Positions 10,618 to 24,684 of a DNA stretch of 64,000 nucleotides are shown here, one piece after another. This stretch comes from Glandiceps talaboti. Lineage: Eukaryota; Hemichordata; Enteropneusta; Spengelidae. Position 1 is the first letter of the stretch, and every line of letters starts with the position of its first letter. The translations under genes were made by a program, and so were the position numbers. Below the pieces are notes generated by a model. It made no database searches. It had not been told where the DNA came from and saw only the letters and a list, made by a program, of their open reading frames with translations. The stretch is from assembly GCF_964340395.1 (NCBI RefSeq), contig NC_135565.1, positions 6,084,142 to 6,148,141 of the forward strand, in the 5' to 3' direction.

Positions 10618-11280
10618 GTTACCGAAATAAATTAAAGTCGGCCTTCGGTCATATGGTCCACTGTAACCGATATTTGGCCGGCAGTTTTGACATGAAAATC
10701 ACAGATGGGGAAAATGACAGAAAGTTTCCTTCAATGTTTTATAGATATCACAGGGCCAAAATCATTTGTTTTTTCTCTAATTAATGTTGCGATTATATGA
10801 CAGTGAAATAACGATAAAAAAATCTGTGTGAGTAGGCCTGTATCGAACCCTCAGACAATTTCTGATTTTGCAGCCACATGCAGGTCTCGTCACACAAAGA
10901 TAATATTTGAAGTACTCAATTAACATTTTTATCAAAATGTAGAAATTGTTTAAGGTCAGTGGGTCAGTTGAAAGGTTTAATTGCACTAAATTTAGGTATA
11001 AACATAACAGTCTAAATCATCGATGGAAAATGTTCCTAACTTTTCCTCTAATGTGAATGTAGAACTTAAAACGCAGAATGTAGTAAATTGTTTAGGCTTC
11101 GCTAGTAATATGTTATTGATTGATTGACGTGACATTGTTATGGCTCTATCTTTTGGCCATTTATAGTTTTGATAATGTCGGTCGTGTCACTTAATGAGTG
11201 AATGGTTATCAGTGTTGCTGGGGTAACAAACTCCGACAAGGTAGGGGGTAGAGTGCACGCCTCGTGCAGAGAGTCCTTAT

Positions 11281-11388
11281 CATCTCATCTCATCTCATCT
11301 CATCTCATTAAGAAAGACTGCTGGTGGTAGTGGTGGTGGTGGTGGTAGTAGTGGTGGTGGTGGTGGTGGTGGTGGTGGTGGTGGTAGA
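11281..11388. repeat. (CATCT)n followed by (GGT)n microsatellites
   Basis: About five CATCT pentamers at 11281-11307 are followed, after AAGAAAGACTGCT, by a GGT run with a few AGT interruptions to about 11388. Confidence 0.95.
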
Positions 11389-12413
11389 CTATAATCTGAA
11401 TGTATGTTAATCGTAAAGTTACTTCATATTGTGAATTTAAAACATGAGTAATGTAAAGTTCGCTTTTAAACAAGACTTTTTTTCGAAATAAACTTCAGTC
11501 TGAGTCTGATTCTCGGTGAAAGTATGTTAGTATAACTTGTATGAAGTGAATTATTCCCTGAGAGCTGGAGTGATCCTGTACCTGAGTTGTGGGCTAGAAT
11601 ACAACGAGTCATGGCGCTTACGAGGTTATAGATGAATGGGGGGAAAAGTGACAAAATTCTAACCCCTTATAATGTTTGTCTTTTCGAGACGAAGTTTTGA
11701 AACTAACTGTTTTGTTGTCAGCAAGAATTTCTATGTCTGTATTGTATGTGGTGTAGATTAGTAATTCTTCAAGATGAATGGGGTTATGTTATTGATTATT
11801 GTCTAGTATAGTTGCATGCCTTACCATTTAAAATTATTTTATCATTAAATGAAGAATTACAGTAATTACTTATATATTCATTTCATGTAACAGAATGCCA
11901 TGTACTATTTATCTGTGCAATGAAAAGTTAGCTATTTATTACCATGTTCTTTGTTTTCAACATGTATTTAATATAAATAATCAGTATTCACCAGTTATAA
12001 ATATCTGTGCAATGAAATTTGTCAGAGATTTTCGGCTCACCAAGTTACAACATCATCCCAGTATCTGGTATGCTTTCACTTACTGACATATAATCTACAA
12101 CGTGATATTCTAGATGAATTAATACTATTTGGTCAGACTTTGCCCTCCTGTGTGGTTTCAGCTGTTTATTTATTTACCAGGTTATTCCTTACTACTTTAT
12201 CAATTAATGATTTGTTGCATGTAACAGAACTCAATGTACTAGTATCGGTTTGATGAATTTGTGTTACAGATTGTTATGGTACTGGTTTCAGAAACTACAT
12301 ATATATGTCAAATGTGTATGCATTTTCATAGGGGTTATGTATATGTAATTTACACTGACAAATTCTAACAGAAAAAGCACTACATGTGTTAATAGATATG
12401 TTTAACTTGCATA

Positions 12414-12523
<110 letters not shown>

Positions 12524-13057
12524 TGAGTTCTATACTTCAGCGTTATCATCAATGAATGTACCAAATTTGAGGCTTGAAGTTGCAATAATTTACTTGTAAT
12601 ATTATACACCCTGAACAGTATTACATGACCTGTAGGTAAATATATTGTTGTAGGTGGGTACATAAGTAAATCAAATTGACTTTTGGGTCCGCACCCTAAA
12701 GTCATCGCCCTCAACGGCGATCATGATTTCAAACTGTTTCTGTACTATTCATGGATAATATTGACCACTGATTAACATGTACGACCTCTAATTATTGATA
12801 TTTCAGTGAATATATTGTGGTTGTCTAATCGACATATGATACTTCAATTACAACTAGTGTAGTTCTAGCTAACATGGTGACAGATTCAATAGCAAGCTTG
12901 TGCCTAAGATTCAAACTTACTACTACACCACCTACGGATAATATTCATCAGCAATTAACAGACACAATGTCTTTTTATAAGTAATTGTCCAATTTGAAGT
13001 GAATATATCTTTGGTTACTCGATGAAAAATGTCCAAGTTAAAAGCTAATGCAGATGT

Positions 13058-13278
13058 AAGTGTGTGTGTGTGTGCGTGCCTGTCTGTCTATCTGTCTGTC
13101 TGTCTGTCTGTCTGTCTGTATGTATGTGCGTCTGTCTGCCATGGTGTGTGTGCACAATGTGCGTCTGTGTCTGTGTATGTATGTAATCTATGTATGTATG
13201 TATGTATGTATGTATGTACGTACGTACGTACGTACGCATGTATGTATGTATGTATGTATGTATGTATGTATGTATGTA
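13058..13278. repeat. Compound (TG)n/(TGTC)n/(TGTA)n microsatellite
   Basis: It runs from TG dinucleotides to TGTC tetramers (about 13080-13118) and then to TGTA tetramers (about 13186-13277) with an internal ACGT-type block at 13217-13237. Gradual one-base unit changes show step-wise expansion. Confidence 0.95.
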
Positions 13279-14052
13279 CCCAGCATCCACCGACGTTGAT
13301 TGACGCGGTTGCTGACCTATCAGCAGGCAGTACGAAAATACATCTGCACATCAAACAGGAAAATATGATAATTGCACTTTGAGATTTAGATCTCCTGGAA
13401 GTGATGTTTTCTCAACAAGAAATGTCGACAATGAAAGCAAACAAACAACAGATCAAGTCTAGGTTTGGTAGATAATCGGTCACGCTAATATTTCTTGGCA
13501 AACGCCATCATGCGAACAATGTTTAGTTGGAATGTGAACAGTAAAGATTCTTATGTTCTACTGACCAGATAAATGTATTTAAGGATATATCATATATGTT
13601 TTCATTTGTAGACGGGTTGATGATATCTATCAAACGTTTGGTATGTTATATTTGAATATAATTAACATATTTAAGTGTAACGTAACACTAGTGTTAAGAT
13701 GGAGTACACCCACTGGAAATACGTCAAAACTTTACTATATGATCTTATTTTTAAAAGTTGTTGAAAATCTTAATATAACATTACAAATATTTTGCATGTT
13801 TGTGCATGCTTGAAGTTCGAAAATATATATTAATTTACTATTTATTACCAAGTTTAGTGAGCAATATATTTACATGATAGATTTTTAGCCATAATAGATT
13901 TTTTTAATTCAATATTGACGATCCTCACCATTCCGGTTTTATACATAATAAAATGTACTGTAAAATTTCTGAACTTCTTAAGATGAGATTATTTGATCAA
14001 TAAACGTTGCAATTATCTTTGAACTACGAAGAGGTTGAAGTGCTTTTTGCTT

Positions 14053-14277
14053 ATGTATGTATGTATGTATGTATGTATGTATGTATGTATGTATGTATGT
14101 ATGTATGTTGTGTATAATTTAACATTAACTTTATTTTCAAACTTTTGACCCCTTATGGTGGTTCTTTATCAGATATTTTGGTATGACGGCACTTTATGTA
14201 TGACTCAAATAAAGTAAGATGCAATAAGAATTGGAAGTAGACGTGGTTTTTCTCTAATAATTTGTTCATCACCACTA

Positions 14278-14372
<95 letters not shown>
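14053..14372. repeat. (TATG)n and (TC)n microsatellites
   Basis: TATG/ATGT tetramers occupy 14053-14107 and an uninterrupted TC run occupies about 14281-14372. The Arg-Glu frame on the minus strand is an artefact. Confidence 0.95.
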
Positions 14373-14374
<2 letters not shown>

Positions 14375-15009
14375 ATGTATCTTTCTCTCTGTCATATGTA
14401 CGTCTCGTCTGGCTCGGGATTTATAAGTTGATGTGTTAGCTCATTTGTTTAAATACACTAGCAAGAAATTATCATAATTAAATTGATATAAAGACAATAC
14501 TGACAAAACACAGAAAGTCAAACAAATCGCGATGATAAGTACCACCAATACAAGTATAAAACTAGAGAGTTTATAATATGGCCGGTAGATAACGTCCCTA
14601 AACACCAACATTCATAAATTATGCCACCTTAGGTAGCACCGTTAGAGGGCGTTTGTTTAAGAGATTATCGATAGTAAAGTTCTGTTATGACTATTTTAAT
14701 CCCGATGAGAACATTATCCTTGTGTGTCTTCGAATGTTTCCGCCCAGGTCATGATAATTTGCTCCCTTTTGTATTTGCAGCGAAGGTTATATAGTGTCGA
14801 TGAACCATGTGCTGGTGTGATTTTAAAGCCTTCTCTACTGAATTATTGATTAAAGAGTGTACCATTCGGTCATATCAAATCAAGGTTCGAACATTCAAAC
14901 GTGAATACACAATATAACATGTACTAGTTGGAAACATGTGACAACACTTCTTTTGCGAAAGATAAATTCTGTGCAACACGTTGACAAGACTGAAATAGCA
15001 CCATTAAAT

Positions 15010-15048
15010 ATCAATCAATCAATCAATCAATCAATCATTCAATCAATA
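15010..15048. repeat. (AATC)n microsatellite
   Basis: About nine AATC tetramers with one AATCATTC variant. Confidence 0.9.
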
Positions 15049-16716
15049 ACAATGTGTATGAGAAATTGGGATTCATATTGAATTTCCAAATAATACAAGA
15101 AATTTAATTGATTGAAACAACATACATTAAGTCGGTACTTGTACCTCATTACAGCACTGAACCTATACAAACTGAGTAGAATGGATTCATTATTGTACGT
15201 ACAGGAAGTCATTACATTTTGTAGATATACTTGGTAAACATATGTATACAAATGTTCACTTTAAATCACAAGTAAACTCTAGTAGTCATGGTCATTCGGT
15301 AATACATAGAGAACGAGAGACATGCGCAGACTGGACATGACGTAGTGATTACTTGTGTTTACCATGTTATTTACAAATCATTTCCCTACATAAAGTAAAT
15401 TCTTATTTAACACATTTTGCATAGATTTGAAATTAACGAGTTACAAACACAGACTTGATTGGTGTACTAATTCGTTTACATAACTTTTTCAAGTAGAAAA
15501 AAATGATTTAACATCTGAACCAAAGACCTATTTGTTATCCATATTGGCACTTTATATAATATATATATTTTCACCATGTGGAATAACATATGATAGAAAT
15601 GTACATTGCTGTTTTTGTAAAATATGGTAATATCGATTCACAAGAATTTGTTATAGATTCGTGTTAAACGCCAAGCAAATATCATTTCTAAGGTCCGTCA
15701 CTTGTACAGGATTCATTTTATGGCGATAGGTTCTCAACTACAATCATTACGTTCTGTTAGTAAACTAGAGACTTACGTGATTGGTTGACTTTCAGCTTGC
15801 ATACATTGATTGGTCACTGAGACTATAGACACTTGATTGGTTACACTTTTGGCGGGAAAATCATCATCATAAAGATTAATTGTTTACTATATCTGTGCCA
15901 CCGCAAAATTTCGTAATCTTGCAGGATCAAAATATATCGCCTTCTGAAAAAGTATTCATATCATTTTCTTCCGTTTGTAGCACAATTTGACCTGGCAATG
16001 CTGTCTACTGAGTTTATCGATACACAATTGCATATCGACAAATTAAAAAATTCACAGCAATAAAAGAGCACTAAAACGGCTACAATCTGAAAGAATTTTG
16101 AGTCTGAAAACAGTATAAAAGATATCATTCACCATATATTCATTCATATATCTTTGACTTTAAAAATGCCAAAAACATTCGAATGTGACTAACATTTTGA
16201 GTTTGCCGATTTCTACATACTCTCACCAAGTTTCCATAACATTTGAACCCAATTACTACAACAACAATATCACAATGTTGACGACATTTAAGAAAAACTA
16301 AATTCCCAAGTTAAAACATTTTTGATAAAATCTGTTTTGTAGTTCCCAATGAAAATTATAGATTATGATATCTTAAACTAAATATATTTTTAAAGAACTT
16401 ATCATAAATGTATATTTATAATTAAGAAACTGGAAGTAATTTCTTTCATTTCACTGCGGTTTTCATCTTCCGGCAAAATATACTAATTATAAATGTGTAT
16501 GAGTGACACAGAAGGTAAGGGCACAGAAGGTAGTTGTATAGATATTCGGGTTGTCATTTAAATTTTGAATATCATTTGAATATCATTTGAATATCATTAC
16601 ATTACAGTACAACTGTACTGCTTGAATACATTGTCTAGCAACTAATAATTACAGGGGTAGGAGCTGAGTTTGTAAGTATTTTGGGTTTCATTTTTGCTCC
16701 ATTTCCAATATATAAT

Positions 16717-16833
16717 TTATTTGTATTTGCCATTTTTGGTTTTAGCCATGTCAAAACAGGAAATCTCTAACTCATCAGAAATTTGCTTGCATACCAGGAT
16801 AAAATATCTCATCAAATCAAGGGTAGAGATGAC
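16717..16833 (-). CDS. CEPT1: CEPT-like exon 8 (C-terminus)
   Basis: Acceptor TTTTTTCACAG at phase 0. It encodes [19 protein letters not shown] and a Lys-rich tail ending in NGKYK. The pattern DL-RY--VC-QI matches the last helix of human enzymes. An AATAAA overlaps the TAA stop, so cleavage may be very close or a further signal is used. Confidence 0.88.
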   Translation of the reverse strand, partial: VISTLDLMRYFILVCKQISDELEISCFDMAKTKNGKYK

Positions 16834-18113
16834 CTGTGAAAAAAACGGAAATATAAATTAACATTTCAGATGTTGGACTCTAGTAGGTTAGCATTCCTGA
16901 TATATGTAGATTTGTTAATAGTCATCATGTTACGGTGGCCCACAGGTGACATAGGAACAATACATTTGTGGAAGAAATAATTAGTTTTTTGAGAGAAAAA
17001 TATTCAGTACAAGGGTCACCTGTGGGCCACAGTATCATATTGCTTTTCATTTCAAATGAATTGTTAAAAATGAAATAAAATTCGCACAAATTTACATAAG
17101 GATACATGTACATTTAAAGTCACAATAACTAGAGTTGGTGTTTACTTAGTTTGCCAATAATTTATTGGCCATACTTAATCCTACACAATGTATATTACTC
17201 TTTTTCCCGAGAAATTCAAGTACTTTTAAAGGACATGTGTCATGATATTTTATCTGCATATGAATTATACGGATTTGAAGACTTACCAATGTTATCCACA
17301 GTAAATAATATTCACTAATTGGTGTGTCAAAATATTGATTAAACAATAGCAATCCTGGACCAATCATTGCTGTATCCAGATAACTCATTTCACTTTTGGT
17401 CATATGTGCCACCTGGAGATATAATGCAAGGAAGTATTATGATCAAAATTAGCATATTATTGTCAAAACCCATCTGTTGGAAACACCATTTTCTTAAGAT
17501 ATATTTTGGTGTTTAGAATGATGCGCAGTTTAGAATTGTTTGTATAAGTAAACCAAACATACTACTACAGGGGAGGTAATAGGCACATGGTGTATATTTA
17601 AGTAGTGAGTAATTTGTGGACAATTTCTGGATGGATGCGATCATGCATGCTGCCAATTCTCCTTTTCTTCAAATTTTATTAGGGGCGTCGTTTTGTACTC
17701 TTGTGAGTGATGACGATAATTGATTTTGACTTATTTACCATAAAGTTAAAATTCATTAGTAATAATAATAAATTAATATGAACCGATCCCCTCAGCCCTC
17801 GACTGAAAGAACAAGGGTAAACACACGTGCGTATATTGCAGTTCCTGAGACTTTGTAAATATTATACAATTTATAGTACTTCGTAATTTACTGTAGAATA
17901 AAATAACCGACATTTAGGTAAATTTGAATTTAGAATGATGTGCATTTTAGAGGTGTGGACAATTTCTGAATGAATGATATAGCACTATATCCGATGGATG
18001 TGTGTGTGTGATATGTACAGTAATAATTTGATCAAATTATTACATGTATATAAATAAATGTATGTATACACACCAGGCATGGAAGGCACTGCCTCGTAGG
18101 CTACACATGGTTG

Positions 18114-18164
<51 letters not shown>

Positions 18165-21100
18165 GTACTTACCACTAACTTGTTTGTGAGCTTAGCTACC
18201 ATAATTCCTAACGTCAAAATGTATAAGCAAGGATGATTTTCATACACGTTGCTTGGTGAGTTCAACATTACCATAATTTCTAATAATAGAATAGCTCCTA
18301 TTTGAAGTCCGGGTGTAAATACAGTGGGTCCCTATAAAAAGAAAGAATTAGATATTGTTGATGATTTGTTCGATTCAAATTAGTGTACGTTATTTGCCAA
18401 ATACCGTTCCATATCTTGCTGTGAGAGGTCATTTTTCCGTTATAGCGGATAAGTGACCTCCAGTAGCAAGATGTGCAACATGAACAGTATTTGGCAAATA
18501 ACAAACTTATACGTCACCCACGACTACGAATTCCGTTTTTTCTATGCCTAAATATGATGTTTCATTTCAAAATAAATCACCTCAGCGTTAAAATGTCAAG
18601 TGTAGTATCATTCACCTCTCTGATGATTGGTTGCGGTTGTTTACATCTCAGCCTTAACTTTATTATCCAATCAGAGTGCGCGTTTGCTCTGGAGTATGAC
18701 GTAATGTTTATTATTTGCATATCACTTTAAAGTCAGATTCAAACTATTAAATAAACTTCAGCTGAAAAATGAGTGCGTCCTTGTTTTGCATACTGTTTTT
18801 CTTTAAATGCACAGAAACGTTCATAATATGCTTTCATGTTCTAATTAAGCAAATATTGCACTCTCTGTGGCCGTAGTTTTGATATCGTTAATAAATATAG
18901 GAATTCATGTGTACGATCGCGTGACAAGTTGACTGGACTTTCACCGCTCTGTGTGGAATTTTTGGCGATTTCCCCATGACACGAAACGTACAGTCCAAAG
19001 ACTTGTTACAATGAATACAACGATGATATTTCGTACGGTTGACAATATGGCTGTTGGTGGAAAATACACCTTCATATCGGCAGGGCTCTCGACCAACCAG
19101 AATGCGAGATTGGTGGCAGGTGACGTATAACACTTGTTACTTGGTGATTAGGAACAATGCCAAGAATGACTTCCGGCTTGCCAATATAATCACACAATAT
19201 GAAAAACACAAACCCAAGTACAGACACATATTTGTATCTAGTATACCTTTGATAATCTCTAACTGCAATTGTACAACTTTAAATTTCTTTTCCTCTTTCT
19301 ATTGGTCATTCGCTGTTAGTACGTATCCTTGTTGTATGGTAATTAGTATTTTGTATAGCTTGCTAGTTTTCTTATGTTTTGTATAGTACTTGCTTATCTG
19401 ATATATACGTTATTTATTGTTCAAACAGGAATTATAAAATCTTGGACATACTAATATTGCAGTGGTACATTTTACTGAGGAGAATTAATATGATATTACT
19501 AATAAATTAATAACAAGACTACAGGTAGTATGAAAAGAATATTATTTTTTTGTCAGGTTCCAACCCGATAGTATTGGTCTGTATGGTAATTTGGAACATT
19601 TTTACCTTACAACAACTGACTGTGATTTGATTTATTCCAGTACAAAAAAAAATTAGTGTACAGAAAACAATTACAGCATGCAAGAAATCGTCATTTTGCT
19701 GGGATAATACAGAAAAGTTAAAAATTTAGTTCAAATGTGGTCCACATACAACAAACAAATTTGATCACTGACATAATCAAACTCACATGAGAGAAAACAA
19801 GAAATAACAATGAATAAACGTTCAAACCTTTCAGACCCTCGTCAAAAAATAACCCTCTCCCCTCTAAGCCTCAGTTATGAATTTTCAAAATTCCATATTA
19901 CTTTATAGCATTGTCGTCGTCTGCAGTGCAGAACCAAAGACGTTGATGTACCTTGCCATGATGTAGTTTGACCCAGGTGGGTATGTAAATCCTGCATTTT
20001 ATATGTTTGAGCATGGAATAATATTAGTTATTCAGATAGCACTGTATACCAACTCCTATCTAAAGTAAAAATTGTAAGTGTGAACACTTGCTCAATGGTT
20101 GAAAGCCAACTAATAATTCTTTGAATGAATTTCTTGTTATACTCACGCCAACGGTGGATCCATTTTTTTCAATTCCGCCTCTGAAAATTACACTAAAGTA
20201 TGAGATACCTGCTATAATAGCTGCCATAGTAGAAAATACAACCATCATTTTTTTCAATTCAAGACCCAATATAGGTATCTGTAATAAACAAAGATACAAT
20301 TTCATAACATACATTATTTTAAGAAAAGAACATTCATTTTCCGAAGTTTGTCGGGGTTACTTTTTTCTTTTCTTTGTTATTTTTACAGAGAGGCAAACTA
20401 AATTGTAAACTTTATAGAAGTGATTTAACAACATGTTATAAATGCTACGAAATAGTTTATATAACATTAATGATAAACTCATGCAGATTTATTATATTGC
20501 TTTACACGATAAACTCAAGCAGATTTATTATATTATTTTTACATTTGAAATTATATTAAAACCATTTACAGAAAACTGAAACTACAGGTGAACAATATCT
20601 TAGTCCTTGTGTGTACAGGTACAGAAAGCATATCCTTTACCGACAGTGACCAAAACCAGGGTCCAGTTACGGCTGATAACATGAAAATAGTTATTATAAT
20701 AAGCTGTGCTTCTGTCACATCAAACCTGAAAATATCAAATAGAGGATGTTACTTTAAGGCTAATTATGTTCATTACACTGTAGGTTCAAAACAGAAGCAC
20801 TATGATGGACTGGCCATTCACAATGATGCTCTTAATAATCCGGTAGTTGGGTTAATTGAGGATATACCAATTGTAGTCAGGAGAATAGCGCGAAACAGTT
20901 TGACCCACTAATGCATATCAGCTTTGCAAATATGTGCAAATAGGTGATTATTTTTAGCACAAATTGATGAGACTTAAAATAAAAAAAAATTGTTCCATAT
21001 ACCTGACCCCACCTACTTTTTCACGCCAAACCTAAACTTTGTTTACGTAATCGAGAAACAAAATAATAAAATCGCGAAAATTGTGTGAAGTCTCACAAGA

Positions 21101-24100
21101 AATTGCGGATACGGAAACTGACATCAACTTAATTAAACAATATAAAACTGTTCTTCCAAACTGTAATGGCTGTACGTCTGACGAGAAGAAAACAATAATA
21201 TAGACACTATAATGAAAACAATAAATGAAATATAAATTTAAAAAATCGACCTATCCTACCATTCAGCTTTGTTAGGCCTGAACAATGAATCACAGAAGTG
21301 CATATTATGTTTTCTCGACAATTGACCATTCAGCCGGTGTTGTCTTCTATCGTATAAAGCTTTGCAATTAGCATGCTTCACCCAATCACAATCTAAAACG
21401 TCATCTCTCAGAATGGAAACAGTTCCTATCAAGGTTTCAGCTACTTTACATACCATTTATATAAATTTGAGTAAAAAGAAAGTGTCACTTTTTCTTTTGG
21501 GACTTACTTTCCAAATTGCACCGTCCCTGATACGTAAGCCTGCCACTGTGCACAGTAGAAGAGAACGATTCCAACACAACACATGTAAATAAACCATCCA
21601 GGATAGACACCAAGTTGCATTGCACAGCCAGTTGCTACACTCACAAATACTACATGATAAAACAAGACTTAGTAGAATACACAGGCCTTAATGCTCAAAT
21701 ACTTTATTGAATGTGACTGATTCAACAGAAATTGGTGACAACAAATAAACACAACAAAGTGTCTAAGATAAAGGAGGAAATAGTTAGCTCTATTTCATCT
21801 CTAATGATTTGTAGTGTTTATCAGCAACTCCGATGGATTAAGGTCAAAGGTCAAGATTTTTAAAAAAGTTTACATCTAATTATAGGGATAGACAGTGGAA
21901 AGGAGTATTTATGTATTTATATGTTGAGTCATGCTGTAAATCTTAATAGAACAAATATGGCCAACATTCATATGAGCATCAAATGTAATGCATGTAAATA
22001 TTCTGTATAACCTTTTCGCATGATTTAAAAGAAATTAGTCACAATTAAATTCTACAAAGTGTGTGCAAAATGCACATAGCTTAGTTTTTGTAGTCTGACC
22101 TGAAGGTTATTTTAAATTGTCAGTCCGATGAAAAAAAATCCACCGATGTAGTATCATTCTGTCATGTATAATTGCTACACATATCTTTTTTCAGTATTCA
22201 AATTACGTTTTGACATTTTTTTGCACAAGTTAATTAATATATCGAAATACTTGCACAATATTCACCGGGTAAAATGTACTAACATTCAAATTGAAAATGA
22301 CACCACCAGGCTAGGTGCACAAATACCTATATTCAAATTGAACAAATCCTCACTACTTACGAAGGTGACAATATTTATATATTGAACAAGTTATGATCAG
22401 ATGATCAAGTATCAATATTCAAATTGAGCAAATCATCACCAGGAGCATAATACTGTTATTCAAATTGAAAAAATCGTCATCAGGTGCTCAAGTAACAATT
22501 TTAAAATCATACAAAGCACTACCTGGTGCACTAGTTACAATATTCAAATTAAAAAAAAAACAATTACCTGTAGATATCGAGTCAAACCCATGATCAAACA
22601 GTTCTTCAAGTGGTGTATCGTGATTATATTTTCTTGCTTGTTTCCCATCTAAAGCATCCAATGTTTGATATGCAAATAACCCAATGGCACAAATTAAATA
22701 CACCCAACATGGCGCCTAGAAAATAGCAATTGATTAAAAAGGATTAGTTGCAAACTTGTAATTTGCAAAGTTTAATTCTAAAAGCAAGATGTAATCATGT
22801 TCTAAGAATCTATGCATATGTATATGTTAGTATACTATTACTCTACTGTGCAATCTACGATCTCGTATAAATCCTTTGAATAGGTCCGATTTAGTTTGAA
22901 CATCACTGCAAAGGAAAGACACTCAGTTAAACACAATGGCAAGTATCTGCACTTACATTAGAGGTCGTGGTTACAGTGTTCATTACGTGTCCTTCGTGCA
23001 ATTGCGTATATACATGCATGGTAACGGAACATTTCTTCCCAATTTCAACTCGTCCCATTCAACTCGCCCCATTTTCAACTCGCCCAAATTTCAGTGCATC
23101 GGAATTCTAGGCTGATTGTTTGTTATGTTTTTCAGTATCTGTTAATATTAAAGATCTGGTTTTCCTATCAAAACAAGGCAGGGGGAAAACCAAACTGAAA
23201 AGTCAGTATATATCCAATGCAGTGTTCTTCACGTCTTCAAGAGGTAGTATCGTAACGTCTTTTATGACTAAAATACTAACACAGGTAAATCATATTGCAA
23301 AGATTTCCCAAATTACTTTCCTACGAGATTATGAAAGAGTGGCAAGTTGACATTGGGGCCGAGCGCTGGTTGAAAAAGGGGCGAGTTGAAAAAGGGGCGA
23401 GTCAAAATGGGACGAAGTAAATCACAATCCTATGCACATAGCTGAAAAATTAGTGCCCCCCCCGCCATTCACGATATGAACGCCCCCTATTTTTACATTT
23501 ACTGATAACAACAACAGTGACTATGAATTAAATTTTTATTAGAAAAGACTGAAATATTGTATATTATCCATGTTCCTATCTTTGCAATACACGCCGTCAA
23601 TTGGCTGGCACTGGACATGATGCTAGGCATATTTTCATACATTTTTTGAATGTTTATCCATTCATCTATTAATCTCTGTTGTCATCTTTGGAATATACAT
23701 CACCATTTGGATGTTGCTATGGGCGTGATCTTGTTGCTCGGTACATTCACATTCATTTTTTGAATATTTATTCACTTGCCCACCCATCCCTTTGTTAACT
23801 TTGCAACATACATCATCATTTAACTTCCTATGGGTGCGGTCGTATTGCTAGGCATATTTGAATACACTTTTTGAACCTTTTTCGCTTTCCCACCCATCCC
23901 CATTGTCATCTTTGTAATATAAATCATCAGTTTACTGTTGATATGGGCGTATTTGCATATATAGTACGAATGTTTATTCAAATGCCTATGTATCTGTTCT
24001 TACATTTGCACTATGCACGACAATTTGGATGTTGCTATGGGGGGGTCGTGTTGCTAGGCATATATATATTTTATCTCATACGATTTCCTTACTAGAGACT

Positions 24101-24630
24101 GAAAGCAACATCTCTACCAAATATCAAAATAATCTTCCCGGTGTTTTTTTTTAAGTCAAGTTTAAGTCATCCACAGACAGACAGATAGATAGACAGACAG
24201 ATGGATGGATGGATGGACGGACGGATGGATGGACAAGACACTCTTTCTTTACAGACATAGGTGTAAAGCTTGAATGAACCTGATATAGCTCAGTCGTTCT
24301 AAACACATAGATTAATCTCACACAGAGATTAAATGTTAGTGTCATTTAAATGTACTTGTAAAATAACTAATAAAAGATTTCACGATTTCTAGGCATCAAA
24401 ATAAAACTGTAAACCTGCAATCTGGCTTGAGACTAGAATTTTTTCCTTCACAAAAATCATATTTTTTACCCAAATCACACACCTGTGATGCGATCATTTT
24501 GGTTTGAACAATTTCCCAACTAAACACCACAAGTAATGTCCCTACCAAATACCAAGGCAATCAGTCTAGTGGTTTTTGAGTTTAACTAGTACACACACAC
24601 ACGTGCGCACGCGCAGACAGACAGACAGAC

Positions 24631-24684
<54 letters not shown>

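Noticed and set aside
10815-10885. tRNA-like stretch on the minus strand (GTGTGAC start, GGGTTCGATAC B-box-like, TCACAC end)
   Set aside because: The ends pair, but neither a T stem nor a D stem can be formed and no anticodon arm fits.
18888-19133. 81-codon frame with CxxC-like cysteines
   Set aside because: No splice sites, no conserved pattern, located inside the CEPT-like intron 5.
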